The notes: generated by a model from the sequence alone, not told the origin. A DNA stretch of 64,000 nucleotides from Planctomycetota bacterium (GCA_021809365.1 JAKBAC010000002.1:14413-78412), one strand, 5' to 3'; positions 1 through 12,387 are shown, counted from the stretch's first letter. Translations and numbers: made by a program.

Positions 1-56
1 AGGTTGACCGCACAGGCCAATACCCAGCGTTTGATAAATAAATCCGTGAATTTCAT
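1..56 (-). CDS. RND efflux pump inner-membrane subunit, first codons only
   Basis: The reverse strand from position 56 reads MKFTDLFIKRWVLACAVN and runs off the left edge. This matches the conserved cytoplasmic start and first membrane helix of AcrB/MexF-type RND pumps, which usually begin with a similar FxDxFIKRPVLA pattern. It lies 18 bp downstream of the adaptor gene on the same strand, which is where the pump gene of an RND operon is expected. Only 18 residues are visible, so the pump subfamily and substrate cannot be judged. No strong Shine-Dalgarno site precedes it, only a weak AAGG. Confidence 0.7.
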   Translation of the reverse strand, partial: MKFTDLFIKRWVLACAVN

Positions 57-74
57 TTGGTTTCAGACCTTGCC

Positions 75-1175
75 TTATGGTTTAATTTTGTTGCTCACCA
101 CAACCACCGCACCCGGACGCAGTTTCACCTGGCCAGCGGTCACAACCACCTCACCGGCTTTAAGTCCGGAGGATATAACCGTGTCATTACCTACGGGATT
201 TCCCGTTTTCACCAGAACATTATTTACGGTCAATACTGTTTTTCCCCCCTTTTTGATTTTATTGACCAAATAAACGTAATCTCCATAGGTGTTGTAAGTT
301 ATAGCCTCGGTGTTCACCACCAGAACATTTTTTTTCACACCAGTCAGCAGCTCCACTTGACCGAATAATCCCGGCTTGAGCAACAGTCGTTTATTAGGCA
401 GTACCGCCTGAACCTGAATATTCCGTGAGCCTACATCCACTTGCGATGAAAGCGCTGCAACCTTTCCGGAAAATATCTGGCCGGGGTAAGTGTCAACGGT
501 CAGTTTCACGGTCTGACCGATATGCACCTGCGCCAGTTCATTCTGCGGAATGGAAAAATCCAGGTAGAGCGGCGTCCAGGTATTAAGTACCACAATCGGA
601 GTTCCCGGTGAAACATACTGTCCCAGGCTGACCTGGCGCAAGCCCAGATAACCCGTAAATGGCGCGGTAATTGCGAGTTTTGCCAAAGTTGCGCGATCGC
701 CAGTCACCAGCGCCTTGGCTTGCAATAGAGCCGCACGATCCGTGTCGAGAGTCGCCTGACTGGCCGCCTTGTGGGCGATAAGATTTTCGGTTCGTATAAC
801 ATTGATTCGGGCCAGTGCCTCCGCGGCCAGATCGGCCTTCAATTGCGCTAACTGCGTGGTGTTATCAATCTGCACCAACTTTTGGCCGGCTTTGATCATT
901 TGCCCGGAATGGAAATAAATGGCCGTGACATTGCCGGATATCTGCGCTGAGACCTGCACTCCCTGAACCGCCGTCAAGCTTCCAACAATATGAATCTCTT
1001 CGGGCAAACTGGTGGTTCGCACCGTTCCGGTGGAGACGGTGATCGGCGGAATCGGCTTGTGCGACATGGCATACGCAATCTTCTGGTTGTGAATCCATTT
1101 GTATGAAAACAACCCGATGACGATCGCCAGAAAAACCACCAGCAGAATGATGGAAATAATAACACGCTTTGCCAT
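75..1175 (-). CDS. RND efflux periplasmic adaptor (membrane fusion protein, HlyD/MdtA-like)
   Basis: A 366-residue membrane fusion protein that would bridge an RND pump and an outer-membrane channel. Residues ~5-25 form a single N-terminal membrane anchor. A split biotinyl-lipoyl-like domain (GNVTAIYFHSGQMIKAGQKL, then the TAPFTGYLGLRQVSLGQYV region) flanks a short alpha-helical hairpin, followed by a beta-barrel segment and the membrane-proximal domain ending near KLRPGAVVVV. The start is supported by GGAGG 9 nt upstream. It sits 19 bp after the outer-membrane factor gene and 18 bp before the pump gene, so the order is outer-membrane protein, adaptor, pump. Family assignment is firm; the exported substrate is unknown. 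Confidence 0.9.
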   Translation of the reverse strand: MAKRVIISIILLVVFLAIVIGLFSYKWIHNQKIAYAMSHKPIPPITVSTGTVRTTSLPEEIHIVGSLTAVQGVQVSAQISGNVTAIYFHSGQMIKAGQKLVQIDNTTQLAQLKADLAAEALARINVIRTENLIAHKAASQATLDTDRAALLQAKALVTGDRATLAKLAITAPFTGYLGLRQVSLGQYVSPGTPIVVLNTWTPLYLDFSIPQNELAQVHIGQTVKLTVDTYPGQIFSGKVAALSSQVDVGSRNIQVQAVLPNKRLLLKPGLFGQVELLTGVKKNVLVVNTEAITYNTYGDYVYLVNKIKKGGKTVLTVNNVLVKTGNPVGNDTVISSGLKAGEVVVTAGQVKLRPGAVVVVSNKIKP

Positions 1176-1194
1176 AATTTATGGAACCTCCACC

Positions 1195-2808
1195 TTACTT
1201 CTTAGCCACCGGCCGCATTGTCGCAGCTTGGGCGATTGCTGTTTGCGAGGAATGTTTTTTGACGGTTCTATATTCCTTGGGCCACCAGCCGCCGCCCATG
1301 GCGACAAATAGCGCTGCGGTATCCTGGTAGCGTTGGGCCTGCGCCGTCACTACTGCCAGACGCGATTGCTGATACTGCACCTGGGCCGTCAGAAGTGTCG
1401 TGTAATCCACCGATCCGGCCTTGTATTCCCAGCGTGCAAGTTTGTAAGCGCGAACAGCCGATACATACGCCTGCTGCTGGTATTGCAATGTCCTGGCATC
1501 ATTCTGTACCGCTCGAAGAGCATTGGCAACCTGCGCGAAATCGGCAAGAATGGTGGACTGATAATCGGCGACCACGGCTTTGAGGGCGGCTTGTGCGGCG
1601 CGTTTATTGGCCTCCAGGGTACCGCCGTCAAAAATTGTTTGCGTCAGGCTTCCCGCCACCGCCCAAATCAGGCTGGAGGGATCAAAAAAATCTGCCAAAC
1701 GCCCGTTTTCAAATCCCAGGTCGCCCGTAATCTGAATCACGGGGTACATCTTGGCAATCGCCTCTCCCACCTGGGCATTGCCGGCCCGAAGTTGCGCCTC
1801 GGCAGATAATATATCGGGGCGATGATGCACCAGTGCCGACGGCAGAGATACGGGCAACGTGGCGGGTAGATTTAACAAATTCAAATCCAGCGGTGGAATG
1901 CGCGCTAGCGATGGAATTCTTCCGAGCAACACGGCCAATGCGTTCCGCGCGGCGGAAAGCGACTGTTCCAGCGGGGGCAATGTCGCTTCAGTGGCCGCGA
2001 CCTGGCTTTCCTGATTGACGACATCCAGATAGTTCACAGCGCCAAGATGGTATTGCTGCCGGACAATCTTGAGAATTCTGTTTTCACTACGCACCAGTGA
2101 TTGCGTGGTTTTTACCCGTGCTTCCAGTGACGCCACCTCGATAGCGGTAGTGACGGTGTTGCCCTCAAGAGTCAGATACGCCTCCTGCAGTGCGTAACGT
2201 TGCTGATCTTCCTGGGCCTTGAATGAGTGCATGACAATACGGTTAAGCCCGAATATATCCGGGTCGTAACTGACCTGAACTTCACCGGTGTAAAGCGAAT
2301 AGGTGCGCGTTGGACCACCAAAGCCCGCTCCGCTTTGACGTTGCCGTTCTCCGGTGGTGGAAAGTCCCAATTGCGGAAAAAATATGCCTTGAACGGATTT
2401 AAGATTTTGATGGGCCTCTTCCAGCGTGGCCGCCGCCGCGGCCAGGGTCGGGCTGTTTTTAATGGCCCGGATGACCAGCGTATTGATTTCCGGCGACTTA
2501 AACAACTTCCACCAGCGGGCTTGAACCTTGGTGCCGTAGGCAAACGCCTGAGCCGTCCCGGCGGCTCCCACATTTGAAATCATCGTGGTTTTCGTCGGTC
2601 GAGTTCCCGGCGTATATGATTTCACGGCGGGTGCTTTCGGCACTTGAAGTTTTGGTTCAATCGAACAGCCGGCGGTCATACAGGACGCCGTCAGAATCAC
2701 GATGCTCCATCGCCACCGGATTACTGGTCCAGGTTTTTCATGTGCGGGAAACAGCTTATACCCCTTAACGCGACTACGGCTACGGTGAAATACTCCTGCT
2801 CCCGGCAT
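1195..2808 (-). CDS. Outer-membrane efflux lipoprotein, NodT/OprM (TolC) family
   Basis: Predicted outer-membrane channel of the RND system. A hydrophobic stretch ending in TASCMTAGC gives a lipobox with the lipidated Cys about 48 residues from the start, followed by two OEP-type repeats rich in helix (SPTLAAAAATLEEAHQNL near the N-side, VQYQQSRLAVVTAQAQRYQDTAALFVAMGGGWW at the C-side). The closing GGGWW is typical of NodT-family lipoproteins. The N-terminal region before the signal helix is longer than usual, so the true start may be further downstream; ATG 2808 is used here, with GTG 2814 as an alternative, and neither has a good ribosome binding site. First gene of the operon. Confidence 0.88.
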   Translation of the reverse strand: MPGAGVFHRSRSRVKGYKLFPAHEKPGPVIRWRWSIVILTASCMTAGCSIEPKLQVPKAPAVKSYTPGTRPTKTTMISNVGAAGTAQAFAYGTKVQARWWKLFKSPEINTLVIRAIKNSPTLAAAAATLEEAHQNLKSVQGIFFPQLGLSTTGERQRQSGAGFGGPTRTYSLYTGEVQVSYDPDIFGLNRIVMHSFKAQEDQQRYALQEAYLTLEGNTVTTAIEVASLEARVKTTQSLVRSENRILKIVRQQYHLGAVNYLDVVNQESQVAATEATLPPLEQSLSAARNALAVLLGRIPSLARIPPLDLNLLNLPATLPVSLPSALVHHRPDILSAEAQLRAGNAQVGEAIAKMYPVIQITGDLGFENGRLADFFDPSSLIWAVAGSLTQTIFDGGTLEANKRAAQAALKAVVADYQSTILADFAQVANALRAVQNDARTLQYQQQAYVSAVRAYKLARWEYKAGSVDYTTLLTAQVQYQQSRLAVVTAQAQRYQDTAALFVAMGGGWWPKEYRTVKKHSSQTAIAQAATMRPVAKK

Positions 2809-2814
2809 CTGCAC

Positions 2815-3220
2815 GGGAATTTATATCAGAGAAGTATAGCTGGGAACGCCTTGGTGGTCAAAATCCCTATTTGAAATTGTTATTTTGTATGGTTGGGAGT
2901 GCGGGAATAATTTGTGCGAAGTGGCCGGAATACCGCAATATAAGTGGTTCTTTGTGGAATGTGCTCGTTTTTTTGCGCTGCGACAAGGCAAAATCGTAAC
3001 GTTATCAGAGGGCGATAATGCAGGCCGGAGCCGATATTGCCGATAATGGAGGAGGTGATGGTGGAAGTATGCCTCAAGAGCCGAAGGGGTGCTAAGGCTG
3101 CGGCAGAATTTTTCCGACGAGTTGGGAATAACGCGTTTTATCGGCGAAAGGGCTTGTTTGGGACAACCATCCCGCAAATGTCCGCCTTGAGAGCCAGAAC
3201 GCAATGAGGTTTGTTTCGAC
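2815..3220. other. Divergent intergenic region, no gene seen
   Basis: About 400 bp between the efflux operon (-) and the GGDEF-EAL gene (+). It must hold the promoters of both. Short open frames here have no recognisable protein features and no ribosome binding site. No clear operator palindrome and no nearby regulator gene were found. Confidence 0.5.
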
Positions 3221-6200
3221 ATGCGTGATCCGCTGACAGTATTTATGAATCGGCGTAAACACTCCACGAAATTCGTCATCGTCGGGGTGGCTGTTGTGTT
3301 GGCTGTATCTATTCCACTTTATCAACTTTTTGCGGTGCAAACCGCGAAAATTGCCACCGCAAGATCGGAACTCGGTTGGACACGTTATGGCGAATCCATG
3401 GCCGAGCTGATGGTCTTAATGCAGGAACATGAACAAGCGGTCATTTCCGCGGATCGCAATGAAGGCTTACGCTCCCAGAATACGGCGACGGTCACGGCAC
3501 GGCACATAGACGCATTAATCACAAAAATCGCGAATCAAAACAAAACGCTGGCGCAGCCGCTGCATGTGCAAGGCCTATGGCAACCTATTGTTCGACGCTG
3601 GTACGCGTTAAAGGGCGCGGATATCATCCGTCCTCCCCAGGTATTAACTGCGGAGTATACTCGTGAATTGTCGCGTATCTGGAGTGTGCTGCTGTTGTCC
3701 TCAGATTACGCCAGGTTTCGGGATAATCGCGCGCCATCCAGCGTGGCCGTGGTTGCCGCCGTGCGTAACGTCATTCCCACCATGCTGGCGCAGTTGAATT
3801 TACTGCGGATTGCCCTGATGGAAAATCCGGAAAACCCCGAAGCGGGCACGCCGCAATCAGTCGAAATCCGCAAGATGATCAATCTTATTTATTGGGGGAG
3901 AATCTCCGCAATACGTCATGATTTGCGCATGGCGATGCAAAATAATCCAGATTATCTCGCGATTATCAATAAACCCGTTACCGGGCTTGCGGCAGATGGG
4001 TCTGAGTTGGCGCAACTGGCCGCGAATCCCGGAAATTTTGATAGAAATACGCGCTTTCACATGCTGGAACTTGTCAATAGGATTGCCGCCAATACGTCGC
4101 TGATTTCCACAAATTCCATGCACTGGTTACACACGATATTTTCCGATCAACTGGCCAACCTGCGATTCTGGCTGCTGATGACAATCGGTATTGCGGCGGG
4201 CGTGGCCTTGATGATGGTGGTTCTGTTTGTTTCCATGTACCGATCCCTGATTTCCGCGATTGCTGAACGCATCGCCGCGGAAGGGCGCGTCCAGCGGGTG
4301 CGGGATTTGTACGAAGCGCTAAGCAAAACCAATCGCCTCATCGCCGATCATTGCGATCAGGGGCAACTGTTTTCCGAGGTCTGTCGAATCGTTGTCCAGC
4401 TTGGGCATTTTGATCTTGCGCTGATCGCGATGGTTAATCCGCTCTCCGGACGCGCGATGGCCACCGCCAGTGCCGGGCCGGCGGTAACGACCTACCTCAA
4501 GAAAATCCAATCCGGCGATGAAAATCTCATGCCGGTCGGCTGTCAGCCCGCAGCGGGATGTATCAGCTCCGGCAGGCCGGTCATTATCAATCGCCTGGAT
4601 TTTCTTGCGCCCACGCGTCCATGGGAGGTGGAGGCTGTTGCGGCCGGTTTGAAATCCGCCGCCGCATTTCCACTTGTGAAAAGACATTCCGTTGTCGGCG
4701 CGCTGGTGATCTATTGCTCCGGTGAGGAGCGGTTTGATGAGCAGTTGACCAACCTGCTTACCGAGATTTCCAACAGTATCTCGTTTGCGCTTGAAGGGAT
4801 GGCCCGTGAAGATTTCCGGCGTGCCGCCGATCAGGCGCTGCGTGATTCGGAACAACGCTATCACATGGTCATGGAGGGAGCCGGAGACGCCATTCTGCTG
4901 GTGGAAGGCGATGGGCGCATCATTGAGGCCAATAGCCGCGCTGTCGATCAATTGGGCTATTCGCGGGAAGAATTAAGAAGCGTTCCGGTAATGTCGCTTT
5001 TTCCCAGGAATCAACAGACTGAATCAAAGAATCGGCATCAGCGAATTCTCGCCACGGGCCGGACCGTTGATTCCAGCATCACCCTGATTCGCAAGGATCA
5101 AGGCACCATTCCCGTTGACGCTGTGGAATCGCGCGTGGATCTGCATGGCCGCCAGTTGATATTGAGCATCTTTCGTGATGTCAGTGAACGCAAGGCCGCG
5201 GAAGAGCGGATTCATCATCTGGCCTTTCACGATGCCTTGACCGGCCTGCCTAATCGGACGCTGCTGATGGATCGCATTGAGCAGTCCATTCGCGAAGCGC
5301 GGCGGCGCGACAACCTGGTGGGAATACTCTTTCTGGACTTGGATAATTTTAAGAATGTCAATGATACCCTGGGGCATGATTGCGGTGATGAGCTGCTGCA
5401 GAATGTGGCCATGCGCATGCGTAATACGCTGCGGTCCGAAGATACCCTCGCCCGATTGGGAGGCGATGAATTTATTGTCCTGATTACTGATCCGAATTCT
5501 CCGGCCGACATGGAGGTGGTGGCCCAGAAGATCATACAGGCCATGAGTGTGCCGTTCGTGATCGCCGGCCACACGTTTCATATTACCTGCAGCATCGGCA
5601 TGAGCATTTTTCCACGCGATGGCCAGGACAGCGGCGTACTGCTGCGAACCGCGGATGAGGCATTGTATGGTGTGAAAAAAGAGGGGCGAAACCGCGCGGC
5701 GTTCCACACGCCTGAAATGCACCGGGCGGTGGTGGAATCCATCCGGATGGAAAATGATCTGCGGGAGGCAATCCGCCTGAATCAATTTGTTCTGCACTAT
5801 CAGCCGGTGGTGGATCTGCAAACCGGTCGCATCATCAGTGGGGAGGCTCTGATCCGTTGGCAGCATCCCGAACGCGGACTGATTTCTCCACTGCAGTTTA
5901 TTCCAATGGCCGAAGAGAAAGGTCTTATTCTGGCGCTGGGTGAATGGGTGATGCACGCGGCCTGTGAGCAGAATCGCCGCTGGCAGCTTGCCGATGTTCC
6001 GGTGGTACCGATTGCCGTGAATTTATCCGCCGTTCAATGCCGTGAACCAAGTCTGGAGCGCACCATACAGAGGATTCTGGATAGCACCGGGTTGGCTCCA
6101 TCGTTGTTGGAGTTGGAGATCACCGAGGGTACGCTGATGCAGCAGACCGAGGCCTTGCGTGATCGCATGTTAAAAATTAAGAAACTTGGAATTCGCTTTC

Positions 6201-6565
6201 TACTGGATGATTTCGGCACCGGCTATTCCAGCTTGAGTTACCTGACACGTTTTCCGATTGACACGCTGAAGATAGATTCTTCATTTATCCGTGACATGAT
6301 TGACGATCCCAAGGACCTGGCCGTGGTGGATACGATTGTGGACCTCGCGGATAACCTGCAATTACGTACCATCGCCGAAGGTGTTGAGCGTGTTGAGCAG
6401 GTCACGTTGTTGAAGCTTCTGGGATGTCAGGCGATGCAGGGATATCACTTCAGCGCATCGGTCCCGGCGGATGAGTTTGCGAAATTTCTCGTGGATGACC
6501 GTCGGCTGCATGATGTGCTCATACCCGATCAGCCGCAGGTCATCTCCGTCGGCGGGATCGCCTGA
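3221..6565 (+). CDS. Membrane-bound GAF-PAS-GGDEF-EAL cyclic di-GMP signalling protein
   Basis: A 1114-residue protein likely to make and/or degrade c-di-GMP. Residues ~17-38 are a first membrane helix, followed by a ~290-residue extracytoplasmic sensor region and a second helix (~315-340). Then come a GAF-like domain (~360-525), a PAS domain (~540-660, SEQRYHMVMEGAGDAILL), a GGDEF domain and an EAL domain. The GGDEF motif is intact (near residue 747) and is preceded five residues earlier by RSED, a canonical RxxD inhibitory site. The EAL motif (EALIRW, near 875) and DDFGTGYSSL (near 995) are also intact, so both activities are possible. A GAGG lies upstream of ATG 3221. It ends 4 bp from the convergent gyrB stop. 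Confidence 0.93.
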   Translation: MRDPLTVFMNRRKHSTKFVIVGVAVVLAVSIPLYQLFAVQTAKIATARSELGWTRYGESMAELMVLMQEHEQAVISADRNEGLRSQNTATVTARHIDALITKIANQNKTLAQPLHVQGLWQPIVRRWYALKGADIIRPPQVLTAEYTRELSRIWSVLLLSSDYARFRDNRAPSSVAVVAAVRNVIPTMLAQLNLLRIALMENPENPEAGTPQSVEIRKMINLIYWGRISAIRHDLRMAMQNNPDYLAIINKPVTGLAADGSELAQLAANPGNFDRNTRFHMLELVNRIAANTSLISTNSMHWLHTIFSDQLANLRFWLLMTIGIAAGVALMMVVLFVSMYRSLISAIAERIAAEGRVQRVRDLYEALSKTNRLIADHCDQGQLFSEVCRIVVQLGHFDLALIAMVNPLSGRAMATASAGPAVTTYLKKIQSGDENLMPVGCQPAAGCISSGRPVIINRLDFLAPTRPWEVEAVAAGLKSAAAFPLVKRHSVVGALVIYCSGEERFDEQLTNLLTEISNSISFALEGMAREDFRRAADQALRDSEQRYHMVMEGAGDAILLVEGDGRIIEANSRAVDQLGYSREELRSVPVMSLFPRNQQTESKNRHQRILATGRTVDSSITLIRKDQGTIPVDAVESRVDLHGRQLILSIFRDVSERKAAEERIHHLAFHDALTGLPNRTLLMDRIEQSIREARRRDNLVGILFLDLDNFKNVNDTLGHDCGDELLQNVAMRMRNTLRSEDTLARLGGDEFIVLITDPNSPADMEVVAQKIIQAMSVPFVIAGHTFHITCSIGMSIFPRDGQDSGVLLRTADEALYGVKKEGRNRAAFHTPEMHRAVVESIRMENDLREAIRLNQFVLHYQPVVDLQTGRIISGEALIRWQHPERGLISPLQFIPMAEEKGLILALGEWVMHAACEQNRRWQLADVPVVPIAVNLSAVQCREPSLERTIQRILDSTGLAPSLLELEITEGTLMQQTEALRDRMLKIKKLGIRFLLDDFGTGYSSLSYLTRFPIDTLKIDSSFIRDMIDDPKDLAVVDTIVDLADNLQLRTIAEGVERVEQVTLLKLLGCQAMQGYHFSASVPADEFAKFLVDDRRLHDVLIPDQPQVISVGGIA

Positions 6566-6569
6566 TGCT

Positions 6570-9642
<3,073 letters not shown>

Positions 9643-10662
9643 ATGAATACCTCAGAACTTATTAAAACCGTTCAGATGCTTATGGCTCCCGGCAAAGGTC
9701 TGCTGGCCATGGATGAAAGCAATCCCACCTGTAACAAGCGGTTCGCCGCCTTGAATATCCCGCAGACCGCGGAGATGCACCGCGTGTACCGTGAGTGGAT
9801 CGTTATGGCACCCAGGCTCGGCGATTCCATTGGTGGAGCGATTCTGTTTGATGAGACCATTCGCCAGAAGTTAAGCAATGGCAGTTCTTTTGTGGATGGT
9901 CTGCATCTGGCGGGTATTGTGCCGGGCATTAAAGTGGACATGGGAACCAGAGAACTGGCAGGCTTTCCCGGCGAAAAAGTTGCCGAAGGTCTGGACGGTC
10001 TGGCGGGGCGGGTGAAAGAATATTTTCAAATGGGGGCACGTTTTGCGAAGTGGCGCGCGGTTATCGCTATTGGTGATGGTATTCCCACTGCGGGTTGTAT
10101 TGATGCCAATGCCCACGCGCTGGCACGCTACGCCGCAATATGCCAGGATGCCGGACTGGTTCCGGTTGTGGAGCCGGAAGTGCTGATGGATGGAAAGCAT
10201 ACGCTGGCTCAATGCGGCGCGGCAACGGAGGAAGTGTTGCATACGGTTTTCAACCAACTGCACAACCAAAGGGTGATGCTGGAGGGGATGATTTTGAAAC
10301 CCAATATGGTGCTGCCGGCATTAGGTTGTCCAAAGCAGGAAACAGTGGAAGAAGTTGCGGACGCTACGGTGCGGTGTCTTTTGCGCAGCGTCCCCGCCGC
10401 GACGGGCGGCGTGGCGTTTCTATCAGGCGGGCAGCCGGCCCAACCCGCCACGGAACGTTTGAATGCCATGAATGTTCGCTGGAAATCCAACATGCCCTGG
10501 CCATTGACTTTTTCATTCTCCCGGGCGATTCAGCAGCCGGCCCTGGAAATTTGGGCGGGAAAGGCGGCCAACGTGAGCACGGCGCAGCAGGCATTGGTGC
10601 ATCGGGCCAGTTGTAACAGTGCGGCGCGGCAAGGCCGGTATAACCGCGATATGGAAAAGTAA
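9643..10662 (+). CDS. Class I fructose-bisphosphate aldolase
   Basis: A 339-residue eukaryote-type class I aldolase, cleaving fructose 1,6-bisphosphate to dihydroxyacetone phosphate and glyceraldehyde 3-phosphate through a Schiff base. Visible hallmarks are LAMDESNPTCNKRF near the N-terminus, FAKWRAVI (phosphate/active-site Lys), VVEPEVL (catalytic Glu) and MILKPNMVLP with the Schiff-base lysine at residue 219, then GGVAFLSGGQ. The length fits the family, and AAGGAAAG precedes the ATG. It stands alone between divergent gyrB and the convergent DUF502 gene. Confidence 0.95.
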   Translation: MNTSELIKTVQMLMAPGKGLLAMDESNPTCNKRFAALNIPQTAEMHRVYREWIVMAPRLGDSIGGAILFDETIRQKLSNGSSFVDGLHLAGIVPGIKVDMGTRELAGFPGEKVAEGLDGLAGRVKEYFQMGARFAKWRAVIAIGDGIPTAGCIDANAHALARYAAICQDAGLVPVVEPEVLMDGKHTLAQCGAATEEVLHTVFNQLHNQRVMLEGMILKPNMVLPALGCPKQETVEEVADATVRCLLRSVPAATGGVAFLSGGQPAQPATERLNAMNVRWKSNMPWPLTFSFSRAIQQPALEIWAGKAANVSTAQQALVHRASCNSAARQGRYNRDMEK

Positions 10663-10758
10663 TTGGAAGTGGATTAACAACACGATCTGCCGCGGCCCTG
10701 TACCTTTCTGATTTAGCATGACATCCTGACGAAATCCTATTACAGGCTCGCCGGGGTA

Positions 10759-11490
10759 TTATTGCCCGGTGTTGCCGAAGTTTAATTGAGAAGGGGCGAG
10801 CAGGCCTCCGCTGAGCACGATTTTAATTCCCTGATCGACCGTCCAATTGGTGTTGCGAACCTCCGATTCCAGCACGAATTGAAAAAAGCCGCTGGTGGGA
10901 TTGGGGGTCATGGGAATGAAAATGGTGATATAGCGTTGCCCAGAGGCAATATCGGTGATTTCATTGGTGACAAAAGCGATAGTCCAAAGCCCGCGGCGTG
11001 GAAATTCCACCAGTACCACACGTTGAAATCCGGCTGCGCCGCCGCTTTGGCGGAACACGCCGATCATTTGTTTGGTGGTGCCGTAAATGCCTTTCAGCAG
11101 CGGCAGATTTTCCACAAAGCGATCCACCATGGTGAGTATCTGTCGGCCAATGACGAAGGTGGTCAGCACGCCGATGATATAAATAAATCCAGCGGTAAGC
11201 AGCACCGCCAGTATGGGGGCCAAATAGCGGGCACCCTTGGTGGTGTCCACATTCGCGATGTGACTGAAGACATTGGATTTAAGCATCCAATGGGCGACCG
11301 GGTAGGAAAAGCCCGTGGCGAAGTGATAAATAAACGTCACGATGTACAGCGTGACCAGCAGCGGAATCAGAACGACAAACCCGCCGATGAACACCGATTG
11401 GAGATGCCGGCGCAAGCCGCCCTTTGGCGGCGTTTTTGCCGCTGAATCCGGCGGTAACGGGGGCAAGGATGGAGTGGGAGAAGGTGTCAT
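10759..11490 (-). CDS. DUF502 family membrane protein
   Basis: About 243 residues. A Pro-rich cytoplasmic N-terminus (SPTPSLPPLPPDS) is followed by two membrane helices (FIGGFVVLIPLLVTLYIVTF and LAPILAVLLTAGFIYIIGVL) and a soluble beta-rich C-terminal part (KGIYGTTKQMIGVF, FPRRGLWTIAFVTNE, IFIPMTPNPTSGFF) that is the DUF502 signature. The biochemical role of the family is not established. ATG 11488-11490 overlaps the stop of the Rrf2 gene by 4 nt (ATGA), pointing to translational coupling. An upstream extension of the frame overlaps the Rrf2 gene and is not used. Confidence 0.85.
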   Translation of the reverse strand: MTPSPTPSLPPLPPDSAAKTPPKGGLRRHLQSVFIGGFVVLIPLLVTLYIVTFIYHFATGFSYPVAHWMLKSNVFSHIANVDTTKGARYLAPILAVLLTAGFIYIIGVLTTFVIGRQILTMVDRFVENLPLLKGIYGTTKQMIGVFRQSGGAAGFQRVVLVEFPRRGLWTIAFVTNEITDIASGQRYITIFIPMTPNPTSGFFQFVLESEVRNTNWTVDQGIKIVLSGGLLAPSQLNFGNTGQ

Positions 11491-11924
11491 ATATAGTACA
11501 TCTGTCCTCCGCGGCTCTTCTGGCTGACCTGCTCCACCAGAGCCGCTAATGTGGTCGAATCCATGACATTGCAAATCGCGGTGGAAAGCTGCGTTTGAAG
11601 AATTTCCACGGCCATTTCTCCGGGCTTCATATCCTCGGTGAGTTCGGCATTTTCCTGCATGAACTTTTTTCCCTCCAACCGGGCGATGACCTCGCCGACG
11701 ATAATATGTTCCGGGCTGCGGGCCAGGCGATACCCACCCATGGAGCCGATTTTTGAAACGAGAAATTTTCCGCGCGATAGCGAAGATAATATCGATTCGA
11801 GGAATTTCGCCGGCAGGCCTTCGCGGGCGGCGAGTTCCCGCGTTTGTATATAACCCTTGGGGTACGCTTCACATAAACAGATCAGCGCACGAATGCCATA
11901 TTGCGTGCGTTTAGAAAGTTGCAT
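11487..11924 (-). CDS. Rrf2 family transcriptional regulator
   Basis: A 145-residue winged-helix regulator. MQLSKRTQYGIRALICLCEA is the classic Rrf2 start, followed by the recognition region (TRELAAREGLPAKFLESILSSL) and the wing (VSKIGSMGGYRLAR). The dimerisation helix carries only one cysteine (TAICNVMDSTTLAALV), so the three-cysteine cluster-binding set of IscR/NsrR is missing and direct Fe-S sensing is unlikely. ATG 11924 is preferred because the family starts there. The frame upstream has no family similarity. Target genes are unknown; the DUF502 gene is coupled behind it. Confidence 0.88.
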   Translation of the reverse strand: MQLSKRTQYGIRALICLCEAYPKGYIQTRELAAREGLPAKFLESILSSLSRGKFLVSKIGSMGGYRLARSPEHIIVGEVIARLEGKKFMQENAELTEDMKPGEMAVEILQTQLSTAICNVMDSTTLAALVEQVSQKSRGGQMYYI

Positions 11925-12133
11925 GTACACCCCGTAGTGAGACAAGCCAGCGTGCGTTGAATCCGTGCAGCATTGGCTGAGCCGACAACCATCCGCGCCA
12001 AGCGAATGGCTACCCCCGCGCGGCACTGGAAAGCATACAACCCTATAACCATCCAGCCAGCGTGGGGGTGATGAAATTGTACGGGTTCAACGCATTGGCG
12101 GCAAACGGGCCACATTGCGCAACTGGGGGTGCA

Positions 12134-12303
12134 TGACACTTTATGCGGGTTACGGATAACGCAATAGTCTCTCCCCCGAGCGCCGTGGTGAGAACCCGGT
12201 GCCGTTGTGCTCCCTGCGAACCCCAGCGGCACCGCATTACCATGACGGGGCTCCGGGGTATCGTGTTTGCGGCGCAATAAAACCATACCCGCATAAAGTG
12301 TCA
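12134..12303 (+). repeat. ~170-bp nested hairpin element, copy 1
   Basis: Terminal inverted repeats of 17 bp (12134-12150 and 12287-12303, TGACACTTTATGCGGGT type) enclose a series of smaller inverted repeats. These include an inner stem CGGTGCCG (12197-12204) with CGGCACCG (12227-12234). The outer similarity extends further, with GGGTGC and TTGCGC on both sides, so the full unit may span about 12114-12317. Near-identical in reverse orientation at 57786-57952, and diverged at 28289-28465. No coding capacity. It is either a MITE-like mobile element or a REP-like structured repeat. Confidence 0.8.
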
Positions 12304-12364
12304 CGCACCCGCGCAATAGGGGTGTGGCAATATTTTCGGGCGGGTGCGGCATTTCCGCGTAAAA

Positions 12365-12387
12365 CACGCGGTGCAAGCACACGCGGC
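12365..12387 (-). repeat. Short GC-rich hairpin repeat, copy 1
   Basis: A 23-bp motif. On the minus strand it reads CCGCGTGTGCTTGCACCGCG, which folds as CGCG(T)GTGC / GCACCGCG. It recurs on the plus strand at 58127-58149 and with two changes at 33897-33919. All copies are intergenic. Confidence 0.55.

Noticed and set aside
2821..3340. Minus-strand frames of 152 and 82 residues upstream of the GGDEF-EAL gene
   Set aside because: Composition is not protein-like, there is no ribosome binding site, and one overlaps the start of a well-supported gene.
5024..5956. Long 310-residue minus-strand frame inside the GGDEF-EAL gene
   Set aside because: His/Gln/Pro-rich antisense shadow of the GGDEF coding sequence, where the plus strand has clear catalytic motifs.
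10750..10775. CCGGG...CCCGG hairpin between the aldolase and DUF502 genes as a terminator
   Set aside because: The stem is only 5 bp with no T tract on either strand, and part of it lies in the DUF502 coding end.
12134..12303. Hairpin element considered as a CRISPR repeat or riboswitch
   Set aside because: No spacer-repeat periodicity and no known aptamer motif; the dispersed copies in both orientations fit a mobile or REP-like repeat better.
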